From: Danio rerio
Lineage: Eukaryota > Chordata > Actinopteri > Cypriniformes > Danionidae
NCBI RefSeq assembly: GCF_049306965.1
Contig: NC_133192.1
Location: forward strand, 56,060,001 to 56,124,000
DNA: 64,000 nucleotides
Direction of reading: 5' to 3'
Shown here: in pieces, positions 32,141 through 43,938 of the stretch
Position numbering within the stretch: the first letter of the stretch is position 1
Layout of the letters: every line of letters starts with the position of its first letter
Made by a program: the position numbers and the translations under genes
The notes under the pieces: generated by a model
What the model saw: the letters and a program-made list of their open reading frames with translations, nothing else
Database searches by the model: none
Told to the model about the DNA's origin: nothing

Positions 32141-32458
32141 ATCCCTGCTGAAAAATCCAGCTTAAACCAGCCTAGGCTGGTTGGCTGGTTTTAGCTGGTC
32201 AACCAGGCTGGTTTTAGAGGGGTTTTGGCCACTTCCAGGCTGGAGCCCAGCCAAAACCAGCTATGTCCAGCTTAAACCAGGCTGGTCAAGCTGGTTTTAG
32301 CTGGATTTAGCTGGTCATTTTCCAGCCTGACCAGCTAAGACCAGGCTTGAAATGGCTGGAAACCAGCCTGGAAGTGGCCAAAACCCCTCTAAAACCAGCC
32401 TGGTCGACCAGCTAAAACCAGCCAAGGCTGGTTTAAGCTGGATTTTTTTAGCAGGGAT
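32141..32458. mobile_element. 318-bp near-perfect palindrome (CCAGCTTAAACCAGCC family)
   Basis: ATCCCTGCTGAAAAATCCAG at the left is mirrored by CTGGATTTTTTTAGCAGGGAT. The arms (about 150 bp each) are made of CCAGC/GCTGG motifs. No coding potential. A cyprinid-type MITE; superfamily not assigned. Confidence 0.8.
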
Positions 32459-32828
32459 GCAACCTCTGAATCAGTGAATGCATGTATATGCGCTGACTGA
32501 CTCCCAGATCAGCTGTACACGCCATTTAAAGAGGAGCTAAAGTACAGGACAATTTGGGATTCGGGTGTGTGTTTAAACTGACAATTACGCTTAATAATAC
32601 ATGCCCGGACTTCCTGCGTGTTTTATTTTAAACACAACTAATTTCCTCTTAAATGAGCACAAACAGTAATTCAAAAACAAATACAGTCTATGAAAATGTC
32701 CGGTAACACACAGTCGCTAGATTTGTTGCTAGTCGCTTTTTTGAAAATTTGTCGCTAAGAGGGTCTGAAAAGTTGCTAAATATATTGCTTAATTGGTAAC
32801 ACTGCAGAGGAGCTTGGCCGGACTCACC

Positions 32829-33956
32829 TGGGGTCCGTTCGTTGTACGTGAATTACTCAGTTAGCTGGATTTGGTTATTGACGATTTGACATGGTCCAGG
32901 ATCGTTTCGTTCTTCAAAACTGATCTGAGAGTTGTTGTCATAGCAACAGTTCTGCTAGCTCAAACCTGGTCGGGAGTAGGTTTAATTCATATAAACAGGA
33001 TTCAATCAAAGATAATAGAGAACGTCTCGAATTCTGATATTTTCTTACAGTAGTAGTTATACACGCTTGGGAAAATACTTTTTTTTAAACTATATATAAA
33101 GTTATAGTTATTAATAAAATAATGTTATATATTAATAAACTTATGCAATCTGCACCCCCGAAATGAAAGTACGAAGACTGCCACCTGGTGGTGCAAAGAG
33201 AAAACTTATTGATATGAACTTTTTTAGATCGCTTTAGTACAACTTGTGTATGATAACAGACATGCACAATATGTGACTTTTCAAAAGCAATAATACATTT
33301 ATGCAGTCATAAACATGTTTTGACAAGTAATATGATGGTGATTTGATGCTTCATAAAAGTTGCAGACGCCTTTACCAATATCAAAATGCTTTTGTAAACA
33401 TCCAGTCATTCTTTACACTGATTAGGCTACTATAATAAGGAAAATCCGCTCTAACTCTACAACTAAATAAATTGCTCTTGACACATGAAAGGGCCAAGCA
33501 TGCAGCCCACAACAAGGTGTAATGTTATTGCATATCATATTTCATATTTCATCATATTACAATCAAAGTTATTCCGTATCATATTCAACAAACCGTTTCC
33601 AATGAATTGGATGTAATTTTGCTCACATGGATAATTGAATATTAATTAGATGATATCATTACGCTGCTGTGCCGTCAGCCAATCATTGCATTGCTGATCA
33701 TGATTTCGAGGATCGATAGATCTGTCCTTTACAACACACGCAGCGATCTCAGATAAGTTCATCCAGACATTTTAATCTGATTCACAAACTTGTTTGAAGA
33801 ACCAAATTAGCCAGAGATCAGTTATCCAGATTAAAAGATCCAGGATTTGCCTAATCATCTTAGATCATTTAAGCAAGGTACGAAGAACGGACCCCTGGAT
33901 CGTGTCAAATAGTCATTATCCAAATCCAGCTAATTGAGTAATTCATGTACGAAGAA
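32829..33956. mobile_element. non-autonomous element with about 80-bp inverted ends
   Basis: GTACGTGAATTACTCAGTTA, GCTGGATTTGG and TGGTCCAGGATCG on the left are mirrored between 33,885 and 33,956. The interior has no transposase. Superfamily not assigned. Confidence 0.7.
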
Positions 33957-33974
33957 GTCGTACATGGATTTTGG

Positions 33975-34100
33975 AGTCAACCAGTTTGGACAACGCTTGA
34001 ACAAGACCTCCTAAAAACAAAATGAAGACTTTTTAATACCTTTTAAGGGCCTTAATTTTCTCATAATTGATTTATCAACTTTTAATACTTTTTAAGACTC
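33975..34100. mobile_element. fragment related to the element at 36,836-37,400
   Basis: TTGGACAACGCTTGAACAAG, GGGCCTTAATTTTCTCATAA and CTTTTAATACTTTTTAAGAC are the reverse of 36,838-36,955. Confidence 0.55.
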
Positions 34101-34104
34101 CACA

Positions 34105-34470
34105 CACACCCAGAATATATATTTTTTAAAAACCTGTGTTTTGAATTTGAAGTTATTTATTGTAAAATGTCATTCACAAACACAAAAAAATGACAGACAC
34201 AAATATGTTTGGCAAATTTACCTCAGCACTTTATTGCAGTTTTGCTCTACAACCACAAGTGGGCACTCACAACCTCTCAGATTTTGCTCCACATCTGCAA
34301 ATCCTCCCATTTCCTACACATCTCACGAGATTTCTATAGCAAAACTCAACTTATACTTGTAATGATGAGTGCAGAGGGCAGGGATAAAGCTATTTTATTG
34401 ACCGATGCCTGACACATGAGCAATGCCAGCAGCCAATGTCGGTGCAAAAGAATAATCTGTATGATTATTT
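34105..34470. other. between MITEs, no gene supported
   Basis: On minus it contains GCAATAAAGTGCTG and could be an old 3'-UTR-like scrap, but no protein match was recognised. Confidence 0.25.
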
Positions 34471-34475
34471 CATAT

Positions 34476-34840
34476 ACAGTCCAAAAAAATGCTTTTCTTA
34501 CTTAGATTTTTGTCTTATTTTGAGTCCAAATATCTAAAGATTCTCAAATCAAGAAGAATTGTCTAGACAAGCAAAACACACTGTCTTGTTTTGAGAAATA
34601 ATATGCCAATATTAAGTGAGTTTTTCCATAAAACAAGCAAAATAATCTGCCAATGGGGTAAGCAAAATAATCTTGTTTTTCCTTTTGACATAAGATTATT
34701 TTGCTTGTTTTAAGGAAAAATTTACTTAATATTGGCATATTATTTCTCAAAACAAGACAATATGTTTTGCTTGTCTAGACAATTCTTCTTCATTTGAGAA
34801 TCTTTAGATATTTGGACTTGAAACAAGACAAAAAATCCAG
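34476..34840. mobile_element. palindromic MITE (CACTGCAAAAAATG family), copy 1 of a tandem pair
   Basis: AAAAAAATGCTTTTCTTACTTAG, then AATAATCTGCCAATGGGGTA, with a mirrored half ending ACTTGAAACAAGAC. Confidence 0.75.
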
Positions 34841-34852
34841 GTACTCCAGGTG

Positions 34853-35269
34853 CACTGCAAACAATGGTTTTCTTTCTTAAATATTTTTTCTTGTTTCTAG
34901 TCCAAATATCTGAAAATTCCTAAATCAAGAAGAGTTTTCTACACAAGCAAAACATATTTTCTTGTTTTGAAAAATAATATGCCAATAATATGTGAGTTTT
35001 TCCTCAAAACAAGCAAAATAATCTGCCAATGGGGTAAGCAAAATAATCTTACGTCAAAAGAAAAAACAAGATTATTTTGCTTACCCCATTGGCAGATTAT
35101 TTAGCTTGTTTTAAGGAAAAACTCACTTATTATTGGCATATTATTTCTCAAAACAAAAAAATATGTTTTGCTTGTCTCGAAATTGCCTCTTGATATAAGA
35201 AATTTTAGATATTTAGACTAGAAACAAGACAAAAAATCTAAGCAAGAAAAGCATTTTTTGCAGTGTAAC
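34853..35269. mobile_element. palindromic MITE (CACTGCAAAAAATG family), copy 2 of a tandem pair
   Basis: CACTGCAAACAATGGTTTTC to AGCATTTTTTGCAGTG; both termini present and centre CCAATGGGGTAAGC mirrored by GCTTACCCCATTGG. Confidence 0.8.
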
Positions 35270-35481
35270 CCAGCATTTTTTGCAGTGTACTACTTTGTTG
35301 AACTATTTCATGAAAATATTTTTGTTAATTATCATTATTCTACAGAAATGTATATACCAGTAAAAGAGCAGCAAAGTTGGTTTATTGGTAAGAGTTAGCA
35401 ATCCGAGGGTAAGTTTTTGTTTTTAGCAAATGTCTATAGGTTCAATACTATTAGCTAAGCTAAGTGTTTCCTGCATTGATG

Positions 35482-36646
35482 TCACATGTGCTGCTTTTCT
35501 CTGGTGTGGGTTTTCATGTGTGTCTTAAGATGCTCTGACTGTGTAAAACTCTTCAGGCACTGATCACATGTGTACGGTTTCTCTCCAGTGTGAATCCTCT
35601 CGTGTTTTTTCAGGTTTCCTAACAGACTAAATCTCTTGACGCAGTGTGAACACGTATATGGTTTCTCTCCAGTGTGGATCCTCTCATGTGTTTTCAGGTT
35701 TCCTGGCAGACTGAATCTCTTGTCGCAGTGTGAACACTTGTACGGTTTCTCTCCAGTGTGATTCATCTGATGCCATTTCAATTTATCAGCCGTAATAAAA
35801 GTCTTCTCACACTCAAAGCACATATACTCTTTCACACCAGTGTGGATCTTCTGATGTTTTCTTAAACTTGACTGCCATTTAAAACTATTTCCACACTCAG
35901 AACAGGAATAAGGTTTCTCCTTTGTGTGAACTCTAAGATGGATCTTCAGGTCTGGAGCCCTATTAAATGTTTTGCCGCATTGATCACATTTGTGTGTTTT
36001 CTCTCCAGTGTGAATTAGCATGTGTTCATTAAGCTTTGCTAATTGCCCGAAACTCTTCCCACATGTGAATAGTTTGTCTCCAGTGTGGATCCTCATGTGA
36101 ACTCTAAGACTGCGTTTGCATCCCAAACTCCTTCCACACTGACCGCAGGTAAAACAAGTCTTGTCTTCACTTTTTTGAATTAAAAAAAATACCATCAAAC
36201 ATTAAATGAGTCTTTTTCACAGATTTTACAAGGTTATCACCTCTGTTCTCATTTTCTTTCAGGTCTGAAAGCAAAAAAAGAAAGTGGAAAAAATGTTTAG
36301 CAATTTATAAAAATATATATTTTTTAAGTATGCATTTTTATTGTCATTCTTAAAACCAAAATCAGGTTTGTAACATATTAAGGATTATATTTTTTACCTG
36401 TATTTTAAAAACCTTTAGTAAATGTAAAACAAATCAACAAGTCAAATTTAGTTTAGTTTTATGATATTAAATGTTTAATAAACAATTTATTAATGGAAGT
36501 ACCAGGCAAATTAGATTCAGTTCCTGTATTGTTCTTTATCCCAGTTAATGTAGAATCAGCAATAAACACCAACCTGTTTGTTCTTCAGTCTCTTCCTGTT
36601 TAATTCTGCAGGGTTCTGGATCACTCATGATCTCTCTGTCCGTCAT
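35482..36646 (-). pseudogene. zinc-finger gene A, C2H2 array, frameshifted copy
   Basis: Two exons on minus: 36628-36574 ([18 protein letters not shown]; an in-frame upstream ATG at 36646 adds MTDREI) and 36264-35482. Exon 2 opens as DLKENENRGDN like the other copies, but a T-run at about 36189-36182 has 8 T where gene B has 7. This shifts the linker frame out of frame with the fingers and meets a stop soon after. Finger 2 also lacks three residues including a zinc-binding cysteine (FTCGKSF where others have [10 protein letters not shown]). The remaining seven fingers are intact and end in HTREKQHM. Promoter and splice sites look normal. It may be a pseudogene, a null allele or a homopolymer sequencing error; the finger-2 damage argues for real decay. 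A short product could start at an internal ATG at about 36195. Confidence 0.75.
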
Positions 36647-36719
36647 TAAACTGTGTTTTTGCAGATTTCTTTTCTTCCTGCTGGTCTGAAGCTCGTCTTC
36701 ACTTGTGGACTGATGGAAA

Positions 36720-36830
36720 ATTCCAGAATTTATAGCTAAAGAGGAGGGGGAGGAGCTTCACAGCAGGAGGAGGAGCTTTAACAGAGTTGCCAGGTTTTCA
36801 CAACAAAAGTTACTCAATGGCCAATCAGCA
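36720..36830 (-). promoter_or_regulatory. gene A promoter
   Basis: TATAAA on minus at 36734-36729, about 85-105 nt upstream of the candidate start codons. GGAGGAG boxes (on plus) follow at about 36741-36775 and a CCAAT at 36821-36825. Same layout as the other six genes, with a longer CCAAT-to-TATA spacing shared with gene B. Confidence 0.6.
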
Positions 36831-36835
36831 GTGTT

Positions 36836-37400
36836 CGTGGGGTCTTAAAAAGTATTAAAAGTTGATAATCAGTTATGAGAAAATTAAGGCCCTAAAAAGT
36901 CTTAATTGTGTTTTTATGAGGTCTTAAATTTTGTTCAAGCGTTGTCCAAAGTTATTGTCTCTAAAAAACTATTAATATATTTATTTTCCTTTTAATATTA
37001 ACAATGGTTCAGGCTGGTGTGCATCCGGTCAAGCTTCTCCGTTCGGGTGATGTCACGTATTTGCGACAAACGTAGGAAGGTGATGTGATGCTCTCCACAT
37101 GTAGTGAAACCATACAGCCTAACAGACGGCAAAATGTTAACATGTAGGTTTGCGTACTCCTTCCTGGAAAAAGACGAGTTTAAACAGTGACTGAAACCTG
37201 TCGCTGAAAACAACCGCGTCATTTATTCTTTCAAGCTTTGTTTCTTCCGAGCTTATCTGAGTGCTGTTGCATGGTTGTGCTCTGTTGATTTTTTAATTAA
37301 CTGTTTAAGTTAAATGTTTAATGCCTGAAGTAGCGATGAGGTCTTAAAATATTCTGAGAAGGTCTTTAAAAATTTTTAAAAAAGGTATTGACATTAGCTT
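36836..37400. mobile_element. DNA-transposon-like element upstream of gene A
   Basis: GGTCTTAAAAAGTATTAAAAG at the left and AGAAGGTCTTTAAAAATTT at the right with a unique middle; a partial reverse copy lies at 33,975-34,100. Superfamily not assigned. Confidence 0.45.
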
Positions 37401-37785
37401 TAGGATTCCAATACTCTGATCAAACTAGCGCAAAACAAGCCTAAACTAAAAATATGGCATTTCATCTGTAAAAATTTATATTTTACATCACGAAATGACT
37501 TCCAATGTCCTTTTTAATCACTGTGGGTAATGGTAAACATTCAGTTTTCATAAATGAAATCATCTTACCTTATATTGAAATTTCAATATAAATTTCAGCA
37601 ATTAAACACCCTTAATGTGTTCACGATATTTACATTGTTTACTTCAGTCTCACACTATTACTGTAGATGATCTGATAAATTGTATTGTTTCATATTTAAC
37701 TGTATGATTTCTCAATATGCTGAAAAAAGAAAATCACACAATGACGGTCAAACATTTCTACTTGCCAATATAAATTAATCTGTTT

Positions 37786-38060
37786 TTAAGTACCACATTC
37801 ATGACACCAACACTGGTTTCAATAGGTGATTGTGTTGTTTAATGGAGTCTGTTGACTCAAAATGAGCTTAATTGGGGAATTTACACATGTGAAGACATCA
37901 GCATAATGAAGGAGGTGAAAACAGACACAATTGACATGAACTATTGAGGATTTCAGCAGCTCTGATTATAGTGATGAGCCTCAGACTATTAACGGCCATT
38001 AAACAAGCCATTCAGAAGTGTCCACTGATCTGCCCGCTTAAAAAATAAAGACAACCGAGT
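37786..38060. repeat. conserved cluster block, copy 1 (3' side of gene B)
   Basis: First of six copies of a roughly 280-bp non-coding block (it begins AAGTACCACATTCATGACAC on plus). The copies differ at only a few positions while surrounding spacer differs more. It has no long reading frame. Confidence 0.75.
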
Positions 38061-38064
38061 TTTA

Positions 38065-39360
38065 TTCTCTATTTTGTCCATGTATTTTCTAAAATTCAAG
38101 CTGTCAACACTATAGAAAGTAATTACAGTAAAGATTGAACAGTGTAATGAAGTATATTGCTAAATGATAAAACATATGCTAAGTCAAAAAAATCTGTTTA
38201 AAGCTATGCTGGTTGTTTTATAATGTTTTAATGGTGTTGGAAGCTTGCTGCAGACACAAAAAATACTGTAGATGTGCGATAAATTGTATTGTTTTATATT
38301 TAACAGGGTTTGATTTTTTTAAATATACAGAGAACTAAATAAACACACAATGAAAGTCAAACATTTCTACTTGGGAATATGAATCTAAACGCATCTGTTT
38401 TCAATCACTATATTCATTAAAGTGTAAGTCTATTGAAGCATTTAGATTTCTACCTTCCAATCTGTCTCATCATGGATCAACGTTTATCCTTTTCTCTTCA
38501 TCCTGTGTCTCATTACTTTTATTAAAGATGAATATTGAATAATGAATAAGTAAACACATTGCTTAATATAAGAATGTTCAGTGCATTTGCCTGTCTCTTT
38601 GTAAATATTTTCAGGAGTCACCAAACCATTTCAATTTTCAATCACTACATTCAATAAAATATTAGTCTATCAATACTGATACTGACCTTTCAATAACCCC
38701 AACCCCTTGGTTACTGTTAAGTTAGTAATGAGTAAATAACTATTTAAAAAATGACTATTTGTCCTTAAATGGTTTTAAAACAAAAAATTCTGAAGTTTGA
38801 AAAGTCTATACAAATTAAGTTGTTTTAAATTTCAGATGTTCAATAATCAAGTTAAGAAATAGAAATATAAAACATTTCTAATAGGACATAATCAGTATTA
38901 TTAACTTACAATTGTTAATAATTCAATTTAACACAATTCCAATACAGATTGTTTTGGCTGATTATTAGCTCCATAAATACACAGATGAGGTGAACATTTT
39001 GCAATGAAAACTGGTCGCACGACAACAATTTTGAACAATGTACTCGCACATATGCTCTCAAATACATTTTGAGGTCACATAGATAAAATTGTGAACAAAT
39101 GCAACCAAAACAGTCACTATTTCGAGCCCTGCAAATTTAAATTTAAGCAGGTTTAAGCACTTTGTCAAAAACCTAAGCACTTTTCTAACCTTGAAAACAC
39201 AACATTAAAAATCAAGCTTTTTCCAGGATTTCCAGCACCCGTAAAAACAATTTGGCAAGAACTGAAAAATGTGACCAAAAAGCTGGAGTTTGCAAATTAA
39301 TTTAAAAACTGTCCCATGTAATATCTGTCCCCCAGCTGAAATTATTCAAATATACCATAT
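38065..39360. other. gene B 3' spacer
   Basis: AT-rich spacer between the conserved block and gene B. Parts (38,160-38,420) match the spacers of genes C-G at lower identity. No gene seen. Confidence 0.5.
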
Positions 39361-39559
39361 TCTGATTTGCTGCCCTACAAAGTGAACGTGGTAAAAGAAG
39401 AGAACTTTAAACGTCGGAGTAAAGAAAATTTATTGATAAAACAAAATACACAAAACAACTGGACAGACTTTCCACACTCATCTCTCTCACACCTGTATTT
39501 CCTGATGTTCACACAATAAATACTCGTTCCAGATGAGAAACTGTTTTGCTGCATTGATG

Positions 39560-40808
39560 TCAAGTGTGCTGCTTTTCTCCAGTGTGGATTTTCATGTGTT
39601 TCTTAAGAGTAATCAACTGTGAGAAACTCTTCAGACACTGATCACATGTGTACGGTTTCTCTCCAGTGTGAATCCTCTCATGTGTTTTCAGGCTTCCTGA
39701 CTGACTGAATCTCTTGTCGCAGTGTGAACACGTATACCTTTTCTCTTCAGTGTGAATCCTCTCATGTGTTTTCAGGCTTCCTGGCTGACTGAAGCTCTTG
39801 TCGCAGTGTGAACACGTATACGGTTTCTCTCCAGTGTGAATCCTCTCATGTGTTTTCAGGCTTCCTGGCTGACTGAAGCTCTTGTCGCAGTGTGAACATG
39901 TATACGGTTTCTCTCTAGTGTGAATCCTCTCATGCTGTTTCAATTCTCCAGCTGTAATAAAAGTCTTCTCACACTCAAAGCACAGATACTCTTTCACACC
40001 AATATGGATCTTCTGATGTGTTCTTAAATTTGTCTGCTGTGTAAAACTCTTTCCACACTCAGAACAGGAATAAGGTTTCTCCTTTGTGTGAACTCTAAGA
40101 TGGATCTTCAGCTCTGTAGCCCTGTAAAATGTTTTGCCGCATTGATCACAATTGTGTGGTCTCTCTCCAGTGTGAATCATCATGTGTAGATTAAGGCTTG
40201 ATAATTGTGTGAAACTCTTCCCACATTGAGTACAGGTAAATGGTTTCTCTCCAGTGTGGATCCTCAAGTGAATTTTAAGACTCTTTTTGCCTTTTAAACT
40301 CTTTCCACACTGACTGCAGGTAAAATCATTCGTGTCTTCACTTTGCATTAAAAAAATAACTTCAGTCATTAAATGAGTCTTTTTTCCAGATTTTAGAAAG
40401 TTATGGCCTCTGCTCTCCTCATTTTTTTTCGGGTCTGAAAGTATAAAAGTACAAAAAAAAAGTTTAGCAAATCATAAAAATATCTGAATTAAAATTTTAT
40501 GTGGGTATTTTTTATCGTTCTTAAAACCAATATCAGGTTTGGGATTAGATTTGTTTAGTTATAATTTAAAAACCTTCATGTCAAATTTAGTTTAGTTTTA
40601 TGATATTAAATGTTTATTAAACATTTTATTAATGGAAGTACCAGGCAAATTAGATTCAGTTCCTATATTTTACACAACATTCAATTATTATTGTTTTTTA
40701 TCCTGAGTAATGTAGAATCAGTAATAAACACCAACCTGTTTGTTCTTCAGTGTCTTCCTGTTCAATTCTGCAGGGTTCTGGATCACTCATGTTCTCTCTG
40801 TCCATCAT
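39560..40808 (-). CDS. zinc-finger gene B, 9-finger C2H2 protein
   Basis: Exon 1 at 40790-40736 ([18 protein letters not shown]; an in-frame start at 40808 adds MMDREN) and exon 2 at 40434-39560. From the 40790 start they make 930 nt, 309 residues plus TGA. The acidic N-terminus and linker (HLMTEVIFLMQSEDTND) are followed by nine C2H2 fingers with C-x2-C-x12-H-x3-H spacing. Fingers 6 and 7 have the same recognition segment (SQPGSLKTH) and finger 8 differs by one residue (SQSGSLKTH), a recent internal duplication. The linker after finger 4 starts HIGVKE and one later linker is HTEEKR, both non-consensus. Probably a nuclear DNA-binding protein; no effector domain such as KRAB or BTB is seen. 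The first-exon motif resembles the FiNZ family of fish. A minus-strand AATAAA at 39434-39429 lies about 125 nt past the stop. Confidence 0.85.
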
Positions 40809-40884
40809 TAAACTGTGTCTTTGCAGATTTCTCTTCTTCCTGATGGTCTGAAGCTCGTCTTCACTTGTGGACTGATGGGAATAT

Positions 40885-40990
40885 TCCAGAATTTATAGCT
40901 GAAGTGATGAGTGGGAGGAGCTTTACAGCAGGAGGAGGAGCTTTACCAGAGTTGTTTTCACAACAAAAGTTACTCAATGGCCAATAAAAC
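40885..40990 (-). promoter_or_regulatory. gene B promoter
   Basis: TATAAA on minus at 40897-40892, GGAGGAG boxes (plus) at about 40915-40940 and CCAAT at 40981-40985, in the order shared by the whole cluster. Confidence 0.6.
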
Positions 40991-41229
40991 TAGCGCAAAA
41001 CAAGCCTAAACTAAAAATAAGCCTTCTCATATGTAAAAATTAATATTTTACATCACTGAATGACTTACAGTGTCTTTTTAATCACTGTTAGTAATGGTAA
41101 ACATTTAGTTTTCTTAAATGAAATCATCTTATCTTCCTATTGACAGCTGAAGAACCAAATCCTTCAGCTGGCTGTGGTGTTTTTTAGAACTGTTTGAATA
41201 AACTATGTACAGACCCATTCTGATTCTAC

Positions 41230-41475
41230 TCTACATCTTGGTGATTATTATCACACGTGCATATTAAACAAGGCCAGCATATCTTTCTTTGGTTCAAACT
41301 GATGACAGCAGATTCTTTGTCTTTGCATCAATGCTTGCATGTGAAGGATGTCCTCAAGAAGGTTCATCAAATTCCGTTACCTCAGAAAAACGTACTCAGA
41401 AAACAGAGAACGTGTCCTGTGAGATATAAGATGCTGTGTGCTTCCTGATGGTCATCGTGTGACCTTGACACATTT
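41230..41475. repeat. intergenic duplicate, copy 1
   Basis: GCCAGCATATCTTTCTTTGG to ACACATTTATAATGGAAAAT, matched at 47,630-47,840 upstream of the orphan promoter region. Part of the cluster duplications. Confidence 0.65.
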
Positions 41476-41654
41476 ATAATGGAAAATTATTGAAACGTTA
41501 CATCATTCAAACATGCAGAAAAGCTTTACATATATACTTTGCACAATACAAATAAAGCAGATTACAATATGCATTTCAGCAAATAAACACCCTTAATGTG
41601 TTCACGATACTCATATTATTGTTTACTTCAGAGTCTCACACTATTACTGTAGAG

Positions 41655-41847
41655 CAGGGGTGTCAAACTCAGTTCCAAAAGGGCCGCAGCTCTGCACAGT
41701 TTAGTTTCAACCCTGCTCCAACACACTTACCTGTAGGTTTCAAACAAGCCTGAAGGACTCAATTAGTTTGATCAGGTGTGTTTAATTAGGGTTGGAACTA
41801 AACTGTGCAGAGCTGCGGCCCTTTTGGAACTGAGTTTGACACCTGTG
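41655..41847. mobile_element. palindromic hAT-like MITE (GTGTCAAACTCAGTT family)
   Basis: CAGGGGTGTCAAACTCAGTTCC is mirrored by GGAACTGAGTTTGACACC. Target duplication CTGTAGAG/CTGTAGAT. The paralogous spacers at 37,665 and 47,998 show the empty site (ACTGTAGATGATCTG). Confidence 0.88.
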
Positions 41848-41968
41848 CTGTAGATGATCTGATAAATTGAATTGTTTCATATTTAACTGTATGATTTCTC
41901 AATATACTGAAAATAGAAAATCACACAATGACAGTCAAACATTTCTACTTGCCATTATAAATCAATCT

Positions 41969-42250
41969 GTTTTTAAGTACCACATTCATGACACCAACAC
42001 TGGGTTCAATAGGTGATTGTGTTGTTTAATGAAGTCTGTTGACTCAAAATGAGCTTAATTGGGGAATTTACACATGTGAAGACATCAGCATAATGAAGGA
42101 GGTGAAAACAGACACTATTGACATGAACTATTGAGGATTTCAGCAGCTCTGATTATAGTGATGAGCCTCAGACTATTAACAGCCATTAAACAAGCCATTC
42201 AGAAGTGTCCACTGATCTGCCCACTTAAAAAATAAAGACAACTGAGTTTC
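41969..42250. repeat. conserved cluster block, copy 2 (3' side of gene C)
   Basis: Same block. The adjacent TTTATTTCAAGTCTAC stretch gives an AATAAA on the minus strand, a candidate distal polyadenylation signal. Confidence 0.75.
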
Positions 42251-43183
42251 ACTCTTTCATCCAAACTTTATTTCAAGTCTACAGGTTAGAAAATAATCAC
42301 AGCAAAGATTAAACAGTACAATACAATCTATTGCTAAATGATAAAACATATGCGAAGACATAATCCTACATTTATAACTATGCTGGTTGTTTTATACTGA
42401 TTTAATGGTGTTTGAAGCTTGCTGCACACACTGAGAATACTGTAGATGTTCTGATAATGGTATTGTTTTATATTTAACATGGTTTGGTTTTTTATGTACA
42501 CAGAAAATATAATCAACGGTCAAATGTTGTTACTTGGGAATATAAAATTTAATTAATCTGTTTTCAATTACTACATTCATTATTAGTTTAGCAATACCGG
42601 TACTGGCCGATCAATAAGCCCCACCCCCCTTGGTTACTGTTGCTAACTCAAACAGAGTTAATAACTATTTTAAAATGATTATTTGCCCTTAAATGGTTTT
42701 GACACATATTTGATGAAAACATGTGGTGTCTAAGATTAATTTAGAAGCAAGTAGATCACCATGAAAGCTGGATGCAGTTATCTTGATCACACATAAACAT
42801 CTCCATAGACAGACAGCTGATAGTAAAATATTCATGCTTTTAAAAATTCTCCTAAAAACTTGTCCTATTTTGAATATAATTGTAAAGGTGAACACTGGCT
42901 GGCCGTTTTCTGTGAGACCAAATAGAAGAACAGTTTGAGGACAAGAATTGAAAAATACATAAATAATAAAGTAAATCTGAGACTAAAAGCTAGAGAGGCA
43001 ATACAAGTTAATTAAAAAAATGGTGCCATGTTATATCTGTCCCCCAGCTGACATTATTAAAATATACAAAGCAAATGTATAAAACAGGAGAGAATCTTGA
43101 ACTTCAGAGTAAAGAAAATTTATTGATGAAACAAAATACACAAAACAAATGGACAGACTTTCCACACTCACTCTCTCACACCT

Positions 43184-43864
43184 AGGGTTGAGAATCGTTT
43201 TTGGGTTATTTTGATACCGGTGCTGGTGGAAGAGTTTTATTTTGATGGAATTTGATATTGCACGCTGAATGGAAAGTAAAAACCTCTGCATTTCGTGACT
43301 CAGGTGTCTGTGGTCCTTTAAGGTAATCAAAAATGGCTGTTTACATGATAGATATATCAAAATCAGAGTATTGGTGTCCATGTAAACATACTCAGTGAAA
43401 GTGGCAGATGATGTAGCAAGCTGTCAAAGACAGGACGTCCCTCTGCCTTGATTGATTCCATTGTGACTCCTTAGTTGATCATGCGCTCTCAAATGTTTTA
43501 AGTTTGCCGTGTTTCTTTCCTTAAATGAAACTTTTGAAAAGTATCTGCTTAACGTCGGTTAGTCAGAATCCTTGTTTGTAAAATATGGTCATACTTCAGA
43601 ATGTTTAGTTTTAGCTAATTTGATCAATTTGCCTACGTTCATACGTTCCTTAAGCAACAGAAACAAACCGCTTACATCACCAAGAGTATCTGAATACCTC
43701 AAAGTTGTTTAAATGTTTAGAGATGGTGTGACACAACTTTGTGTGTCTTTTATGTACCCTTTGATGCTTCTTACGTCCTTGTCGCAGCACCAGTGGCACC
43801 GAAATTCATTTGCTGATTCAACCCGCTGCACATCAGTTACATAGATACCAGTTACCCAACCCAG
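43184..43864. mobile_element. about 680-bp hAT-like insertion in the gene C 3' flank
   Basis: AGGGTTGAGAATCG at the left and CCCAACCCAG at the right, with CTCACACCT on both sides (43175-43183, 43865-43873). The paralogues D-G run through CACTCACACCTGTATTTTCT without a break. No transposase. Confidence 0.75.
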
Positions 43865-43938
43865 CTCACACCTGTATTTTCTGAAGTTCATACATTAAAG
43901 ACTCGTTCCAGATGAGAAACTGTTTTGCTGCATTGATG

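Noticed and set aside
34130-34440. Possible processed gene copy or 3' UTR on minus
   Set aside because: No coding match and no clear poly(A) tail or target repeats.
33975-36955. Inverted repeats on both sides of gene A, suggesting a transposon that carries a zinc-finger gene
   Set aside because: The right copy belongs to its own element (36,836-37,400) and the left copy is a fragment; no target duplication frames the whole.
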